Assembly (NCBI RefSeq): GCF_003751605.1
Contig: NZ_RJVJ01000002.1
Span: 1,305,001-1,369,000 of the forward strand
Origin: Kitasatospora cineracea
GTDB lineage: Bacteria; Actinomycetota; Actinomycetes; Streptomycetales; Streptomycetaceae
Direction: 5' to 3'
Length of the DNA stretch: 64,000 nt
Shown here: piece after piece, positions 27,585 to 36,795 of the stretch
Numbering within the stretch: position 1 is the first letter of the stretch
How the letters are laid out: every line of letters starts with the position of its first letter
Program-made: the position numbers and the translations under genes
Notes under the pieces: generated by a model
Databases searched by the model: none
Seen by the model: only the letters and a program-made list of their open reading frames with translations
What the model was told of the DNA's origin: nothing

Positions 27585-28628
27585 TCAGAACGCGATCCGG
27601 ACCTTCAGCGCCGTCCGCTCGTCCATCGCCCGGTACCCCTCCGGCACCTCGTCCAGCCCGATCGTCCGGTCGAACACCGCGCCCGGGTCGATCGCCCCGG
27701 AGAGCACGTCCGGCAGCAGCTCGGGGATGTACGCCCGGGCCGGGGCGACGCCGCCGACCAGCCGCACGTTCCGGTTGAACATCTGGCCGATGTCCACGCC
27801 CGCGCTGCCCCCGTGCGGCACGCCCACGTAGCCGACCGCGCCGCCGTCCCGGGCGATCGACAGCGCGGTGCGCATCGACTCCTCGGTGCCCACCGCCTCC
27901 AGCACCGCGTGCGCGCCCTGCCCGCCGGTCAGCTCCCGCACCGCCTCGACCGCCGCCTCGCCGCGCTCCGGCACCACGTCGGTGGCGCCGAACGAGCGGG
28001 CGATCGCGGTGCGGCCCGCGTGCCGGCCGAGCGCGATGATCCGGCCCGCGCCCAGCCGGTGCGCGGCCAGCACGCCGCACAGCCCGACCGCGCCGTCGCC
28101 GACCACCGCGACCGTCGCCCCGGGCCGCACGCCCGCCGAGACCGCCGCGTGGTGCCCGGTCGCCATCACGTCGGACAGCGCCAGCAGCCCGGGCAGCAGC
28201 TTCGCGTCGCCGGCCGCCTCCTTGGGCAGCTTCACCAGCGTCCCGTCCGCGAACGGCACCCGGACCGCCTCGCCCTGCCCGCCGTCCGACCCCGGGGTGC
28301 CCCAGAACCCGCCGTGCGGGCAGGAGGTCTGCAGGCCCTCGCGGCAGTACTCGCACACGCCGTCCGACCAGACGAACGGGGCCACCACCAGGTCACCGAC
28401 CGCGAAGCCGCGCACCTCGGCGCCGGCCTCCTCGACGAAGCCCAGGAACTCGTGCCCGATCCGCTGCCCGGCCTGGCGCTTGGACACCCCCCGGTACGCC
28501 CACAGGTCGCTGCCGCAGATGCAGGCGTTCAGCACCCGGACCACGACGTCGGTCGGCCGCTCGATCCGCGGGTCAGGCACCTCCTCGATCCGGATGTCCT
28601 GGGGGCCGTGGATCACGGTGGCGCGCAT
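27585..28628 (-). CDS. zinc-dependent alcohol dehydrogenase family protein
   Basis: 347 aa MDR protein. Catalytic zinc ligands: C in C-I-C-G-S-D and H-E in G-H-E-F-L-G. The structural zinc lobe is reduced (W-S-D-G-V-C-E-Y-C-R-E-G-L-Q-T-S-C keeps three Cys). The Rossmann motif is V-V-G-D-G-A-V-G. Start ATG 28628. Substrate unknown; formaldehyde/threonine-type dehydrogenases are the closest general class. The 3' end runs into its own terminator. Confidence 0.9.
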   Translation of the reverse strand: MRATVIHGPQDIRIEEVPDPRIERPTDVVVRVLNACICGSDLWAYRGVSKRQAGQRIGHEFLGFVEEAGAEVRGFAVGDLVVAPFVWSDGVCEYCREGLQTSCPHGGFWGTPGSDGGQGEAVRVPFADGTLVKLPKEAAGDAKLLPGLLALSDVMATGHHAAVSAGVRPGATVAVVGDGAVGLCGVLAAHRLGAGRIIALGRHAGRTAIARSFGATDVVPERGEAAVEAVRELTGGQGAHAVLEAVGTEESMRTALSIARDGGAVGYVGVPHGGSAGVDIGQMFNRNVRLVGGVAPARAYIPELLPDVLSGAIDPGAVFDRTIGLDEVPEGYRAMDERTALKVRIAF

Positions 28629-28752
28629 GAGGGAGTTCCTTCGTTCTACGGGGTACCGCGGGCGTCCGCACCCGCGTCTCCAGTGCCAAGGCACCGCCCG
28701 CCCCCGCTATTCCGTCCGGAGCCGCCCGCCGCTCCCCGTACAGTGGTGCGTT

Positions 28753-29742
28753 ATGTACGCGCCATTCCCGACCTCGCCGCTCCCGGCACCGCGCACCGGC
28801 CCCGGCGGGGACGCCGGGCGCGGCTTCGCCGTGGTCGACGTGGAGACCACCGGTCTCGGCCGCTCCGACCGGGTGATCTCGGCGGGTGTCTACCAGCTCG
28901 ACCCGGACGGCGAGATCACCGACCACTGGTACACCCTGGTCAACCCCGAGCGGGACCCGGGACCGGTCTGGATCCACGGCCTGACCAGCGAGGTGCTGAC
29001 CGGCGCGCCGACCTTCCCGGAGGTCGCCGCCGAGTTCGCCGAGCGGCTGCGCGACCGGGTGCTGGTCGCCCACAACGCGCTGTTCGACTGGAACATGATC
29101 TCCCGCGAGTTCTCCCGGGCCGGCCTGCGCGCCCCGGTCGAGCAGCGGCTGTGCACCATGGTGCTGGCCCGCGACCTGCGGCTGCCGCTGCCCAACGGCA
29201 AGCTCTCCTCGCTGGCCGCCCACTTCGGCGTGCACCAGCGCCAGGCCCACCACGCGCTGGACGACGCCCGGGTGCTCGCCGAGGTGTTCCGCCCCTCGCT
29301 GGAGCTGGCCCGCAACGGCGGCGTCCCGCTGCCGCTGACCGCCTGCGTCGCCGTCACCGACCTCGGCGAGGACGCCGCCGCCACCGCGGCGGCCCCGGCC
29401 CGCGGCTCCTGGGGCTCCTCCTACCGCCCCGGCCGCAAGCGCCCGGCCTGCCCGTACCCGAACCCGGGCCGCTGGGCGGACGGCTCCCCGCTGGTGCAGG
29501 GCATGCGGGTGGCGATCACCGGCGACACCGCCACCGACCGCGAGCTGCTGGAGGACCGGGCCACCGAGGCCGGCCTGCACATCGCCTCCTCGGTCAGCCG
29601 GCTCACCAGCCTGCTGGTCACCAACGAGCCCGCCTCGTGGAGCGGCAAGGCCCGCAAGGCCCGCGAGTACGGCACCCCGGTGGTCGGCGAGGACGCCTTC
29701 CTGCAGCTGCTGCGCGAGGTCGCGCCGCACCCCGGTGCCTGA
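28753..29742 (+). CDS. DEDDh 3'-5' exonuclease with C-terminal BRCT domain
   Basis: 329 aa. Exonuclease domain (about 22-190): Exo I F-A-V-V-D-V-E-T-T-G, Exo II H-N-A-L-F-D and Exo III Q-A-H-H-A-L-D-D-A, as in the DNA polymerase III epsilon family. A low-complexity Ala/Gly/Arg linker follows, then a BRCT-like domain (about 255-328: V-A-I-T-G-D-T-A-T-D-R-E ... A-R-E-Y-G-T-P-V-V). It probably trims 3' ends in repair. TACAGT 8 nt before ATG suggests a leaderless or nearly leaderless start. Confidence 0.92.
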   Translation: MYAPFPTSPLPAPRTGPGGDAGRGFAVVDVETTGLGRSDRVISAGVYQLDPDGEITDHWYTLVNPERDPGPVWIHGLTSEVLTGAPTFPEVAAEFAERLRDRVLVAHNALFDWNMISREFSRAGLRAPVEQRLCTMVLARDLRLPLPNGKLSSLAAHFGVHQRQAHHALDDARVLAEVFRPSLELARNGGVPLPLTACVAVTDLGEDAAATAAAPARGSWGSSYRPGRKRPACPYPNPGRWADGSPLVQGMRVAITGDTATDRELLEDRATEAGLHIASSVSRLTSLLVTNEPASWSGKARKAREYGTPVVGEDAFLQLLREVAPHPGA

Positions 29743-29764
29743 CGCGGCGGTAAGGAGGGTTAGC

Positions 29765-30571
29765 GTGCCGGGTGTGTACCGATTCCTGCTGTCCCTGCGC
29801 TGGGCGGTCATCGTCCTGGTGGCCGCGGTGCTGGTCCCGACCATGATCAAGCTGGGGTTCTGGCAGTACCACCGGCACGAGGCACGGGTGGCCCGCAACG
29901 ACCTGGTGGCGCGCAACCTGGGCAGCGCCCCGGTCGCCTTCGACTCGCTCTCCGCCCCCGGCTGGTCCGTCCCGACCGGCGAGCTCTGGCGCACCGTGAC
30001 CGCCACCGGCAGCTACGACACCGCGCACGAGGTGGTCGTCCGCGGCCGCACCGAGCCCGGCGGCTCCACCATCGGCTACTTCGTGGTCACCCCGCTGGTG
30101 CTCGCCGACGGCAAGGGCTCGGTACTGGTCAACCGCGGCTGGGTGGAGTCCGCCGCGGACGCCGCCAGCATCCCGGACGTCCCGGCCCCGCCGTCCGGCG
30201 AGGTCACCGTCACCGGCCGGCTGCGCGCCGACGAGACGTACGCCTCGCTGGGCGTGAAGAACCGCGGCGGCCTGCCCGAGCGGATGTACAAGGTGATCAA
30301 CACCGCCGAGCAGGCCAAGTACGCGAACAGCACCGTGCTCGGCGGCTACCTGGAGCTGTCCTCCTCCCGGCCCGCCGCCGGCCCCTCCCCCGAGCTGCTC
30401 GCCGAGCCCGGCCACTCCGACATCGGCCCGCACATGGCGTACGCGATCCAGTGGTGGCTGTTCACCTCGCTGATCCCGATCGGCCTGGTGGTGATGGCCC
30501 GCCGCGAGGCCGGGCAGCACGCCTCCGAACGGACCGCCGAGTCCGGGGAACTGGTCGGCGCCACCAGCTGA
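29765..30571 (+). CDS. SURF1 family cytochrome oxidase assembly protein
   Basis: 268 aa. Two membrane helices frame an extracytoplasmic domain: helix 1 about 9-28, helix 2 about 222-242. SURF1 motifs G-F-W-Q-Y-H-R, V-L-V-N-R-G-W-V and the C-terminal Y-A-I-Q-W-W-L-F are present. It helps assemble aa3-type cytochrome c oxidase. The start is GTG 29765 with AAGGAGG 6 nt upstream, starting 22 bp after the exonuclease stop. Confidence 0.94.
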   Translation: MPGVYRFLLSLRWAVIVLVAAVLVPTMIKLGFWQYHRHEARVARNDLVARNLGSAPVAFDSLSAPGWSVPTGELWRTVTATGSYDTAHEVVVRGRTEPGGSTIGYFVVTPLVLADGKGSVLVNRGWVESAADAASIPDVPAPPSGEVTVTGRLRADETYASLGVKNRGGLPERMYKVINTAEQAKYANSTVLGGYLELSSSRPAAGPSPELLAEPGHSDIGPHMAYAIQWWLFTSLIPIGLVVMARREAGQHASERTAESGELVGATS

Positions 30572-30584
30572 GCGGGGGCGGGTC

Positions 30585-30631
30585 GGGGCCTGCCTGACGG
30601 CCCCGCCCGGCTGGGCCGTCAGGCAGGCCCC
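30585..30631. terminator. bidirectional terminator between SURF1 and the PP2C gene
   Basis: Perfect 19-bp stem (30585-30603 with 30613-30631), 9-nt loop. The right arm covers the last codons and stop of the convergent PP2C gene. Confidence 0.85.
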
Positions 30632-32913
30632 ATCGGCTGCTCGGCCCAGATGGTCTTGCCGCTGCGGGTGTAGCGGCTGCCCCAGCGCTCGGTCAGCTGG
30701 GCGACCAGGTACAGGCCGCGGCCGCCCTCGTCGGTGAGCCGGGCCCGGCGCATCCGCGGCTGGGTGGCACTGGGGTCGGAGACCTCGCAGGTCAGCACCG
30801 AGGAGCGGATCAGCCGCACCATCACCGGCCCGCCCGCGTACCGGATCGCGTTGGTGACCAGTTCGCTCAGCACCAGCTCGGTGGTGAACACCAGCCCGTC
30901 CAGCCCCCACTCCTCCAGCGTCCGGGTGGCGGCCTCGCGCACCCCGGCGACCGCCGACGGGTCGGCCTCGATGGTCCACACGGCGGTGTCCGCGGGCGGC
31001 ACCGGGTGCAGCCGGGCCAGCAGCAGCGTGACGTCGTCGCTGAGCCCGGCGGTGGACATCTCGGCGACGATCGCCCGCCCGGCCGCCGCCAGGTCCCCGC
31101 CCAGGTCGGCCTCGCCGAGCCGGACGGCCAGCTGCGCCATGCCCTCGTCCAGGTCGCCGCCGGTGCCGCCCTCGATCAGCCCGTCGGTGTACAGCGCCAG
31201 CACGCTGCCGCCGCTCAGCGCGCACTCGACGGTCTCGAACGGCAGCCCGCCGACGCCGAGCGGCGGCCCGGGGTTGACCGGCAGGTACTCGACCCGCCCG
31301 TCGGGGTGCACCAGGGCGGGCGGCGGGTGCCCGGCGCTGGCGGCCTGGCAGATGCCGGAGACCGGGTCGTAGACGGCGTACACGCAGGTCGCCCCGGACG
31401 GGTCGGCGACGCCGCGCTCGCGCTCCTCCTCGCTGCCCTCGACGACCAGCTGGGAGACCAGGTCGTCCAGGTGCACCAGCAGCTCGTCGGGCTCCAGGTC
31501 GAGGTCGGCCAGGGTGCGCACGGCGGTGCGCAGCCGGCCCATGGTGGCGCTGGCCTGCAGGCCGTGGCCGACCACGTCGCCGGCCACCAGGGCGACCCGG
31601 GCGCCGGAGAGCGGGATCACGTCGAACCAGTCGCCGCCGACGCCGGTCGCGGTGTCGGTGGGCCGGTAGACGCTGGCGGTGGTGGCGGCGGGCACCGCGG
31701 TCTCGGCGGGCGGCAGCAGCGAGCGCTGCAGGCCGACGGCGGCCCGGTGCTCGCGGGTGTAGCGGCGGGCGTTGTCGAGGGCGAGCGAGGCCCGGGCGGC
31801 GATCTCCCGCAGCAGTTCCAGGTCCTCGCCCTCGTACGGGCCGTCGTCGGGGCCGCGGTGGACGGTGACCCGGCCGAGCGGGCCGCCGCGGGCGTGCAGC
31901 GGGGCGCTCATCGTGGGCCGTCCGGCGGCCGCGGCGGCGGCGCGGCCGAGCTCCTCGCGGGCGATCGGGCCGAGCGGCCCGAGCGGGCGGTCGTCGGGCC
32001 CGGGCGGCCCGGCGGTGGCGGTGCGGCGGACGGGGAGCAGCCCGTCGGCGCCGGGCACCGGTTCGTCGCCGGTGAAGACGGCTTCGGCGATGTCCACCTC
32101 GGCGCGGTCGCCGAGCCCGGGCACCAGCACGCCGGCCAGGTCCTCGGCGGTGCCGGCCACCGAGAGCGAGCCGCCGACGGCGGCGGTGGCCCGGTGCAGC
32201 ACGTCGGCGCGCCGCCGGTAGCGGTGCAGTTCGGTGACGTCGCCGAACAGCGCGGTGACGCCGATCAGCGCCCCGTCGGGGGCCTGTAGCCGGAAGGCCT
32301 GCACCTCCATCATCACGGCGGGGCCGGGGTCGTCCAGGGTGCGGATCGGCAGTTCGGCCCGGACCACCGGCTCCCCGGTGTCGAGTACCCGGCGCAGGAT
32401 CGCCTCGGCGTCCTCGGCGTCCCGGGGCTGCAGGAAGTCGCCGAGCCGGTGGCCGGCCAGGTGGTCGGGCAGTCCGGTGTAGGGCAGCAGGTGGGTGTTG
32501 GTGCGCAGCAGCCGCAGGTCGGTGTCGAAGAAGGCCAGGCCGAGCCGGTCCTGGAGGAACAGCTCCCGGGTGAACGCCTCGTCCTGGCGCCACCGGGTGA
32601 CGGTATCGGCGGGGGTGGCCAGCACCAGGGCCCGGACTTCGCCGTGCTCGCCGGCCAGCGGCAGCACCTGGTAGGCGACCTCCAGCGGGGGGCCGCCGCC
32701 GGTGCGCAGCCGCACCTCGCCGGCCCGGCGGCCGAGCGCGGCGGCGTCGGCCGCGCCGTCGGCCAGCAGGTCGGCGGCCGGGCGGCCGGTGACCTGGGCT
32801 GCGGCCAGGCCGAGCAGCTGCTCGGCGGCGGCGGTCCAGCCCACGACGCGTCCGTCGCCGTCGACCAGGGCCGCCGCGACGCCGTCGATGTTCGGCAACC
32901 GCCGACTGTCCAT
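30619..32913 (-). CDS. PAS-GAF-PP2C (SpoIIE) phosphatase with HATPase domain
   Basis: 764 aa signalling protein. Order: PAS (about 8-110), PAS (about 125-245), GAF (about 260-400), SpoIIE/RsbU-type PP2C phosphatase (about 430-625: G-G-D-W-F-D, G-D-V-V-G-H-G, D-G-L-I-E, D-D-V-T-L-L) and anti-sigma-type HATPase (about 640-755: E-L-V-T-N-A-I-R-Y-A). It probably dephosphorylates anti-anti-sigma factors and may itself act as a switch kinase. ATG 32913 has GAGGTG 6 nt upstream. No sigma or anti-sigma gene is adjacent. Confidence 0.93.
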   Translation of the reverse strand: MDSRRLPNIDGVAAALVDGDGRVVGWTAAAEQLLGLAAAQVTGRPAADLLADGAADAAALGRRAGEVRLRTGGGPPLEVAYQVLPLAGEHGEVRALVLATPADTVTRWRQDEAFTRELFLQDRLGLAFFDTDLRLLRTNTHLLPYTGLPDHLAGHRLGDFLQPRDAEDAEAILRRVLDTGEPVVRAELPIRTLDDPGPAVMMEVQAFRLQAPDGALIGVTALFGDVTELHRYRRRADVLHRATAAVGGSLSVAGTAEDLAGVLVPGLGDRAEVDIAEAVFTGDEPVPGADGLLPVRRTATAGPPGPDDRPLGPLGPIAREELGRAAAAAAGRPTMSAPLHARGGPLGRVTVHRGPDDGPYEGEDLELLREIAARASLALDNARRYTREHRAAVGLQRSLLPPAETAVPAATTASVYRPTDTATGVGGDWFDVIPLSGARVALVAGDVVGHGLQASATMGRLRTAVRTLADLDLEPDELLVHLDDLVSQLVVEGSEEERERGVADPSGATCVYAVYDPVSGICQAASAGHPPPALVHPDGRVEYLPVNPGPPLGVGGLPFETVECALSGGSVLALYTDGLIEGGTGGDLDEGMAQLAVRLGEADLGGDLAAAGRAIVAEMSTAGLSDDVTLLLARLHPVPPADTAVWTIEADPSAVAGVREAATRTLEEWGLDGLVFTTELVLSELVTNAIRYAGGPVMVRLIRSSVLTCEVSDPSATQPRMRRARLTDEGGRGLYLVAQLTERWGSRYTRSGKTIWAEQPMGPA

Positions 32914-33001
32914 GCGCTGCACCTCGGGTGGGTGGTCCGATTCCCCCATCTTCGGACGGTTCCCGGCCGCGCGCCATCGACACCCGGTCGGCGCACACCC
33001 A

Positions 33002-33028
33002 TTGACGCCCCGTATTGGTCTAGTCCAA
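33002..33028 (+). promoter_or_regulatory. -35 box with overlapping DasR-like palindrome
   Basis: TTGACG (33002-33007) is followed by the palindrome TTGGTCTAGTCCAA (33015-33028), placed where the spacer and -10 should be. The core differs at one base from the TGGTCTAGACCA core of DasR (dre) sites. Distance to the beta-helix gene ATG is 53 bp. A repressor bound here would block the promoter. Confidence 0.5.
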
Positions 33029-33081
33029 ATTGGCCGTGCACATGCCCTGAACGCTCTTTCCCCCACTCTGGAGCGACTTCC

Positions 33082-34575
33082 ATGACGCACCGCCTCCACC
33101 GCGGCGCCGCCGCGACCGGCGCCCTGGCCCTGGGCTCCGCCGTGCTGGCCCTGCTGCCCGCCCAGGCCGGCGCGGCCACCGAACTCCTGGCCAACGGCGG
33201 CTTCGAGTCCGGCGCGCTCTCCCCCTGGAGCTGCACCGGCACCGCCGCCCTCACCGCCTCCGGGCCGCACTCCGGCGCCGCCGCGCTGAGCGCCACCCCC
33301 GGCGCGGGCGACCTCGCCCCGTGCACCCAGGGCGTCGACGTCCGACCGAACACCGGCTACACCCTGTCCGCCTGGGTGAAGGGCTCCTACGTCACCCTCG
33401 CCGCCACCGGCACCGGCGTGTCCACCTCCACCTGGGCGAACGCCGCCGGCTGGACGCAGCTCACCCGCACCTTCACCACCGGCCCGGACACCACCCGGGT
33501 GACGGTCGCCCTCAGCGGCTGGTACGGCAGCCCCTACCAGGCCGACGACGTCTCGCTGACCGCCCTCGGCGCCGTCCCGACGACCTCCCCCTCACCGTCC
33601 GCGCCCCCCTCGCCCTCCCCGTCCACCAGCACCCCGGGCCAGGGCGACGCCACCCTGTCGCCGTCCGCCCCGGCCTCCTCGGCCGCCGCGAACACCGTCC
33701 GGGTCTCCACCGCCAAGGAGCTGCAGGCCGCGCTGAGCGCCGCCGTCCCCGGCCGCACCATCCAGCTCGCCGACGGCACCTACAGCGGCAACTTCAAGAT
33801 CACCACGGCGGGCACGGCCGCCGCCCGGATCACCCTGACCGGCTCGCCGAACGCCGTCCTCACCACCTCCACCGGCGGCGGCTACGGCCTCTCGCTGGCA
33901 GGCGCCCCCTACTGGACCGTCCAGGGCATCACCGTCACCAACGCCCAGAAGGGCATCATGGTCGACTCCTCGGACTACGTGGTGCTCGACGGCGTGACGG
34001 TCCACCACACCACCATGGAGGGCGTGCACTTCCGCAACTCCTCCAGCCACGGCGTGCTGCGCAACTCGACCGTGCACGACACCGGCACCGCCCACGACGG
34101 CAAGGGCGAGGGCGTCTACGTCGGCACCGCCAACACGCTCACCGACAAGAGCGACTACGTGCAGATCGTCGGCAACACCATCGGCCCCAACATCGGCGCC
34201 GAGAACATCGACCTCAAGGAGGGCACCACCGGCGGCTTGGTCTCCGGCAACCGCTTCGACGGCAGCGGCCTGACGAACATCAACTACGACGACTCCTGGG
34301 TCGACGTGAAGGGCAACGGCTACGTCATCGAGAACAACACCGGCGTGCGCACCATGAACGACGGCTACCAGACCCACACCCAGCAGCCCGGCTGGGGCTG
34401 CGGCACCGTCTTCCGGGGCAACAGGTCCGACCTGACCGGCGCGAACGGCGCCAACGCCGCCAAGTACGCGATCGACGTCACCAACTACAGCGCCGCCTGC
34501 CCGGTCACCGTCACCGCCGACAACACCGTCACCGGAGGCACCACCCTGGTCAACCCCGGCATCCCGGTGGGCTGA
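33082..34575 (+). CDS. secreted parallel beta-helix protein with N-terminal carbohydrate-binding-like domain
   Basis: 497 aa. Signal peptide about 1-31 (A-Q-A-G-A-A). A jelly-roll module resembling CBM4/9-type domains (about 33-160: L-L-A-N-G-G-F-E-S-G...W) and a Ser/Pro-rich linker (about 163-205) come next. The right-handed beta-helix (about 207-495) has repeated short N-x-I/V turns and resembles pectate-lyase/NosD folds. No catalytic residues can be assigned with confidence. Probably a secreted polysaccharide lyase or binding protein. Confidence 0.88.
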   Translation: MTHRLHRGAAATGALALGSAVLALLPAQAGAATELLANGGFESGALSPWSCTGTAALTASGPHSGAAALSATPGAGDLAPCTQGVDVRPNTGYTLSAWVKGSYVTLAATGTGVSTSTWANAAGWTQLTRTFTTGPDTTRVTVALSGWYGSPYQADDVSLTALGAVPTTSPSPSAPPSPSPSTSTPGQGDATLSPSAPASSAAANTVRVSTAKELQAALSAAVPGRTIQLADGTYSGNFKITTAGTAAARITLTGSPNAVLTTSTGGGYGLSLAGAPYWTVQGITVTNAQKGIMVDSSDYVVLDGVTVHHTTMEGVHFRNSSSHGVLRNSTVHDTGTAHDGKGEGVYVGTANTLTDKSDYVQIVGNTIGPNIGAENIDLKEGTTGGLVSGNRFDGSGLTNINYDDSWVDVKGNGYVIENNTGVRTMNDGYQTHTQQPGWGCGTVFRGNRSDLTGANGANAAKYAIDVTNYSAACPVTVTADNTVTGGTTLVNPGIPVG

Positions 34576-34617
34576 CCCGCCGTCCGGGATCCGTGCCGAC
34601 CGGCGAGAATGGTCGGC

Positions 34618-35373
34618 ATGGATCTCGGACTCAAGGACAAGGTGTACGTGGTCACCGGCGCGACCCGGGGCCTCGGCCACGCCACCGCCCGGCAACTCGT
34701 CGCCGAAGGCGCCAAAGTGATCGTCACCGGCCGCACCCAGGCGGCCGCCACCGCCGCCGCGGCCGACCTCGGCGAGAACGCCCACGGCGTCGGCGCCGAC
34801 AACGCCGACCCGGCCACCCCGCAGCGCCTGATCGACGCCGCCCGCAGCCGCTTCGACGGCTTCGACGGCATCCTGATCAGCGTCGGCGGCCCCGCCGCCG
34901 GCCCGGTCGCCACCGCCACCGACGACGCCTGGCGCAGCGCGTTCGACTCCGTCTTCCTCGGCGCCCTGCGGCTGGCCCGCACCGCCGCCGAACGCCTCCC
35001 CGCCGGGGGCGTCATCGCCTTCGTGCTCTCCACCTCGGTCCGCCAGCCGATCGGCGGCCTCGGCATCTCCAACGGCCTGCGCCCCGGCCTCGCCATGGCC
35101 GCCAAGACCCTCGCCGACGAACTCGGCCCGCGCGGCATCCGCGTCCTCGGCCTGCTCCCCGGCCGGATCGACACCGACCGGGTCCGCGAACTCGACTCCC
35201 TCGCCGCCGACCCCGCCGCCGCCCGCGAGGCCGCCGCCGAGGGCATCCCGCTGCGCCGCTACGGCACCCCCGAGGAGTTCGGCCGCACCGCCGCCTTCCT
35301 GCTCTCCCCCGCCGCCTCCTACCTCACCGGCCTGATGCTCCCGGTCGACGGCGGAGCCATCCGCAGCCTGTAG
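34618..35373 (+). CDS. SDR family oxidoreductase
   Basis: 251 aa. Nucleotide loop T-G-A-T-R-G-L-G and C-terminal L-P-V-D-G-G. The usual Tyr-x3-Lys is altered: the region reads S-N-G-L-R-P-G-L-A-M-A-A-K, with no Tyr four residues before the Lys. Catalysis may therefore be unusual. ATG 34618 is preferred; an in-frame ATG at 34609 is possible. Substrate unknown. Confidence 0.88.
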   Translation: MDLGLKDKVYVVTGATRGLGHATARQLVAEGAKVIVTGRTQAAATAAAADLGENAHGVGADNADPATPQRLIDAARSRFDGFDGILISVGGPAAGPVATATDDAWRSAFDSVFLGALRLARTAAERLPAGGVIAFVLSTSVRQPIGGLGISNGLRPGLAMAAKTLADELGPRGIRVLGLLPGRIDTDRVRELDSLAADPAAAREAAAEGIPLRRYGTPEEFGRTAAFLLSPAASYLTGLMLPVDGGAIRSL

Positions 35374-35386
35374 CGCCGATACGCAG

Positions 35387-35475
35387 CCAGGGGCGCGAGG
35401 AACCGGGCGGCCGGCCGGGCCCGCACAGCCGGATCGCGAAGCGGGACAACCGCTCGCCCCACCCCGCGCCCCTGG
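35387..35475. repeat. inverted-repeat intergenic element (CCAGGGGCGCG type)
   Basis: 11-bp perfect inverted repeat (35387-35397 and 35465-35475) enclosing 67 bp between two convergent genes. Intergenic palindromes with CAGGGGCGCG ends are widespread in Streptomyces genomes (recalled) and probably act in termination. Confidence 0.6.
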
Positions 35476-35506
35476 TTCCGCACCGGTCCGCACCGCGCCC
35501 TCCCGG

Positions 35507-36142
35507 CTACTTCACCCGCGGGGCCTTCTTGCCGGAGCGCTCGCGGCGGGGCTTCGCGCCCCGCAGCCGCAGTTGGGCGGGGAGCGACGTCAGGCCCAGC
35601 GAGTGGCGGGCGTGCTCGACCGGGCCGGTGCGGTAGGCGGCGAGCAGGGCGGCGGTGTCGGCGCCGGGGGCGAGCCGGACGGCGGTGTGCACCTCGGGGC
35701 GGCGGGCCGCCCCGGTGACCTTGGCGGTGACCCGGTCGACGCCCGGGAGCGCCACCGTCTCGGCCTCGATCGCGTCCTCGACCGCCCGGCTGCGCACGTG
35801 CAGGGCGAAGTGCGGTTCGCCGGGCGCCGCGGGCGAGGGCAGGTCGACCCCGGCCGGGCCGCCCCGGCGCAGTTGGGAGAACAGCCACCACAGGCAGCCG
35901 AGGACCACCAGCGCGGGCACCGCGATCGCCACCGGCCACCACCAGTCGCGGTCGGTCCAGCGGGTGCGGCTGGCCGTGCTGAGCACGGGCTGGTCGGGCG
36001 AGGTGAGCGGCCACCAGTGGGGCGGGGTGATCCCGAGGTGCCGGTAGGCGTCGAGCCCGCCGAGCAGCACCAGGGCCCCGCCCGCCAGCAGGGCCAGCCC
36101 GACCAGGGCCAGCAGGGTGCGGTTGACGGCGCGTCGGCTCAT
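35507..36142 (-). CDS. AmaP-like alkaline shock response membrane anchor
   Basis: 211 aa. Two membrane helices (about 9-29 and 70-88) flank a short loop, followed by a soluble Asp23-partner-type domain (about 110-195) and a very basic tail. Matches the AmaP family, which tethers Asp23 proteins to the membrane. Last gene of a five-gene Asp23 operon, overlapping the previous gene by 4 bp. Confidence 0.8.
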   Translation of the reverse strand: MSRRAVNRTLLALVGLALLAGGALVLLGGLDAYRHLGITPPHWWPLTSPDQPVLSTASRTRWTDRDWWWPVAIAVPALVVLGCLWWLFSQLRRGGPAGVDLPSPAAPGEPHFALHVRSRAVEDAIEAETVALPGVDRVTAKVTGAARRPEVHTAVRLAPGADTAALLAAYRTGPVEHARHSLGLTSLPAQLRLRGAKPRRERSGKKAPRVK

Positions 36143-36795
36143 CGGGGCGGCTCCCACTCGGCGAGTTCCCGGCGGTGGTGGCGCTCGTGCACCGGCCGGG
36201 TGCGGACGTCCAGCCGGTGCGGCGCGGCCAGCGGGATCCGGTCCAGTTCGGCCCGCAGTTCGCGCTCCGCCCCGGCCGGGTCGGTGGTGCCGGTCAGCGT
36301 GACCCGGGTGCGCCGCCGGCCGACCTTCACCTGCCAGGAGTGCACGTCGGCGCGCCGCCGGGCGCGCCCGGCGATCAGTGCGGCGACCGCGCTGCGGTGG
36401 ATCGCCGCCCCGCGCGGCTCCAGCGCGAGCCAGCCGCGCAGGCCGCGGGCGAACGCCAGCCACAGCAGCAGCAGCCCGAGGGCGACCGCGCCGCCCGCGA
36501 TGCCCAGCACCCACGGGTCGTCCAGGTGGCGGGTCGCCAACTGCTCCGACAGCTCCCGCCGCCAGGGCCTGGCCTGCCCGCCGGCCCGCACCGCGATCAC
36601 GTCGTACAGCAGCGCGCCGGACGCCACCAGCAGCACCGCCACCACCAGCGCGGCCGGCACCGCCCGCTGGGAGCGCAGCCACCGCCCGGCCCGCCGCCGC
36701 CTGGCCTCCAGCCCGCTCGGCCCGCTCCCGTGCACCGGCTCCGCCCTCCGGACGGGCCGCGGCTCCGGCCGCGGCTCCGGTCCCGGCGCGGTCAT
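36139..36795 (-). CDS. DUF6286-type membrane protein
   Basis: 218 aa. Pro/Arg-rich N-tail, two membrane helices (about 47-67 and 97-117) and a soluble C-domain (about 125-215) with V-x-V-x-x-R-R-T-R-V-T-L-T-G. Start ATG 36795 overlaps the upstream Asp23 stop by 4 bp. The domain is typical of Asp23 operons in Streptomyces. Exact role unknown. Confidence 0.8.
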   Translation of the reverse strand: MTAPGPEPRPEPRPVRRAEPVHGSGPSGLEARRRRAGRWLRSQRAVPAALVVAVLLVASGALLYDVIAVRAGGQARPWRRELSEQLATRHLDDPWVLGIAGGAVALGLLLLWLAFARGLRGWLALEPRGAAIHRSAVAALIAGRARRRADVHSWQVKVGRRRTRVTLTGTTDPAGAERELRAELDRIPLAAPHRLDVRTRPVHERHHRRELAEWEPPR

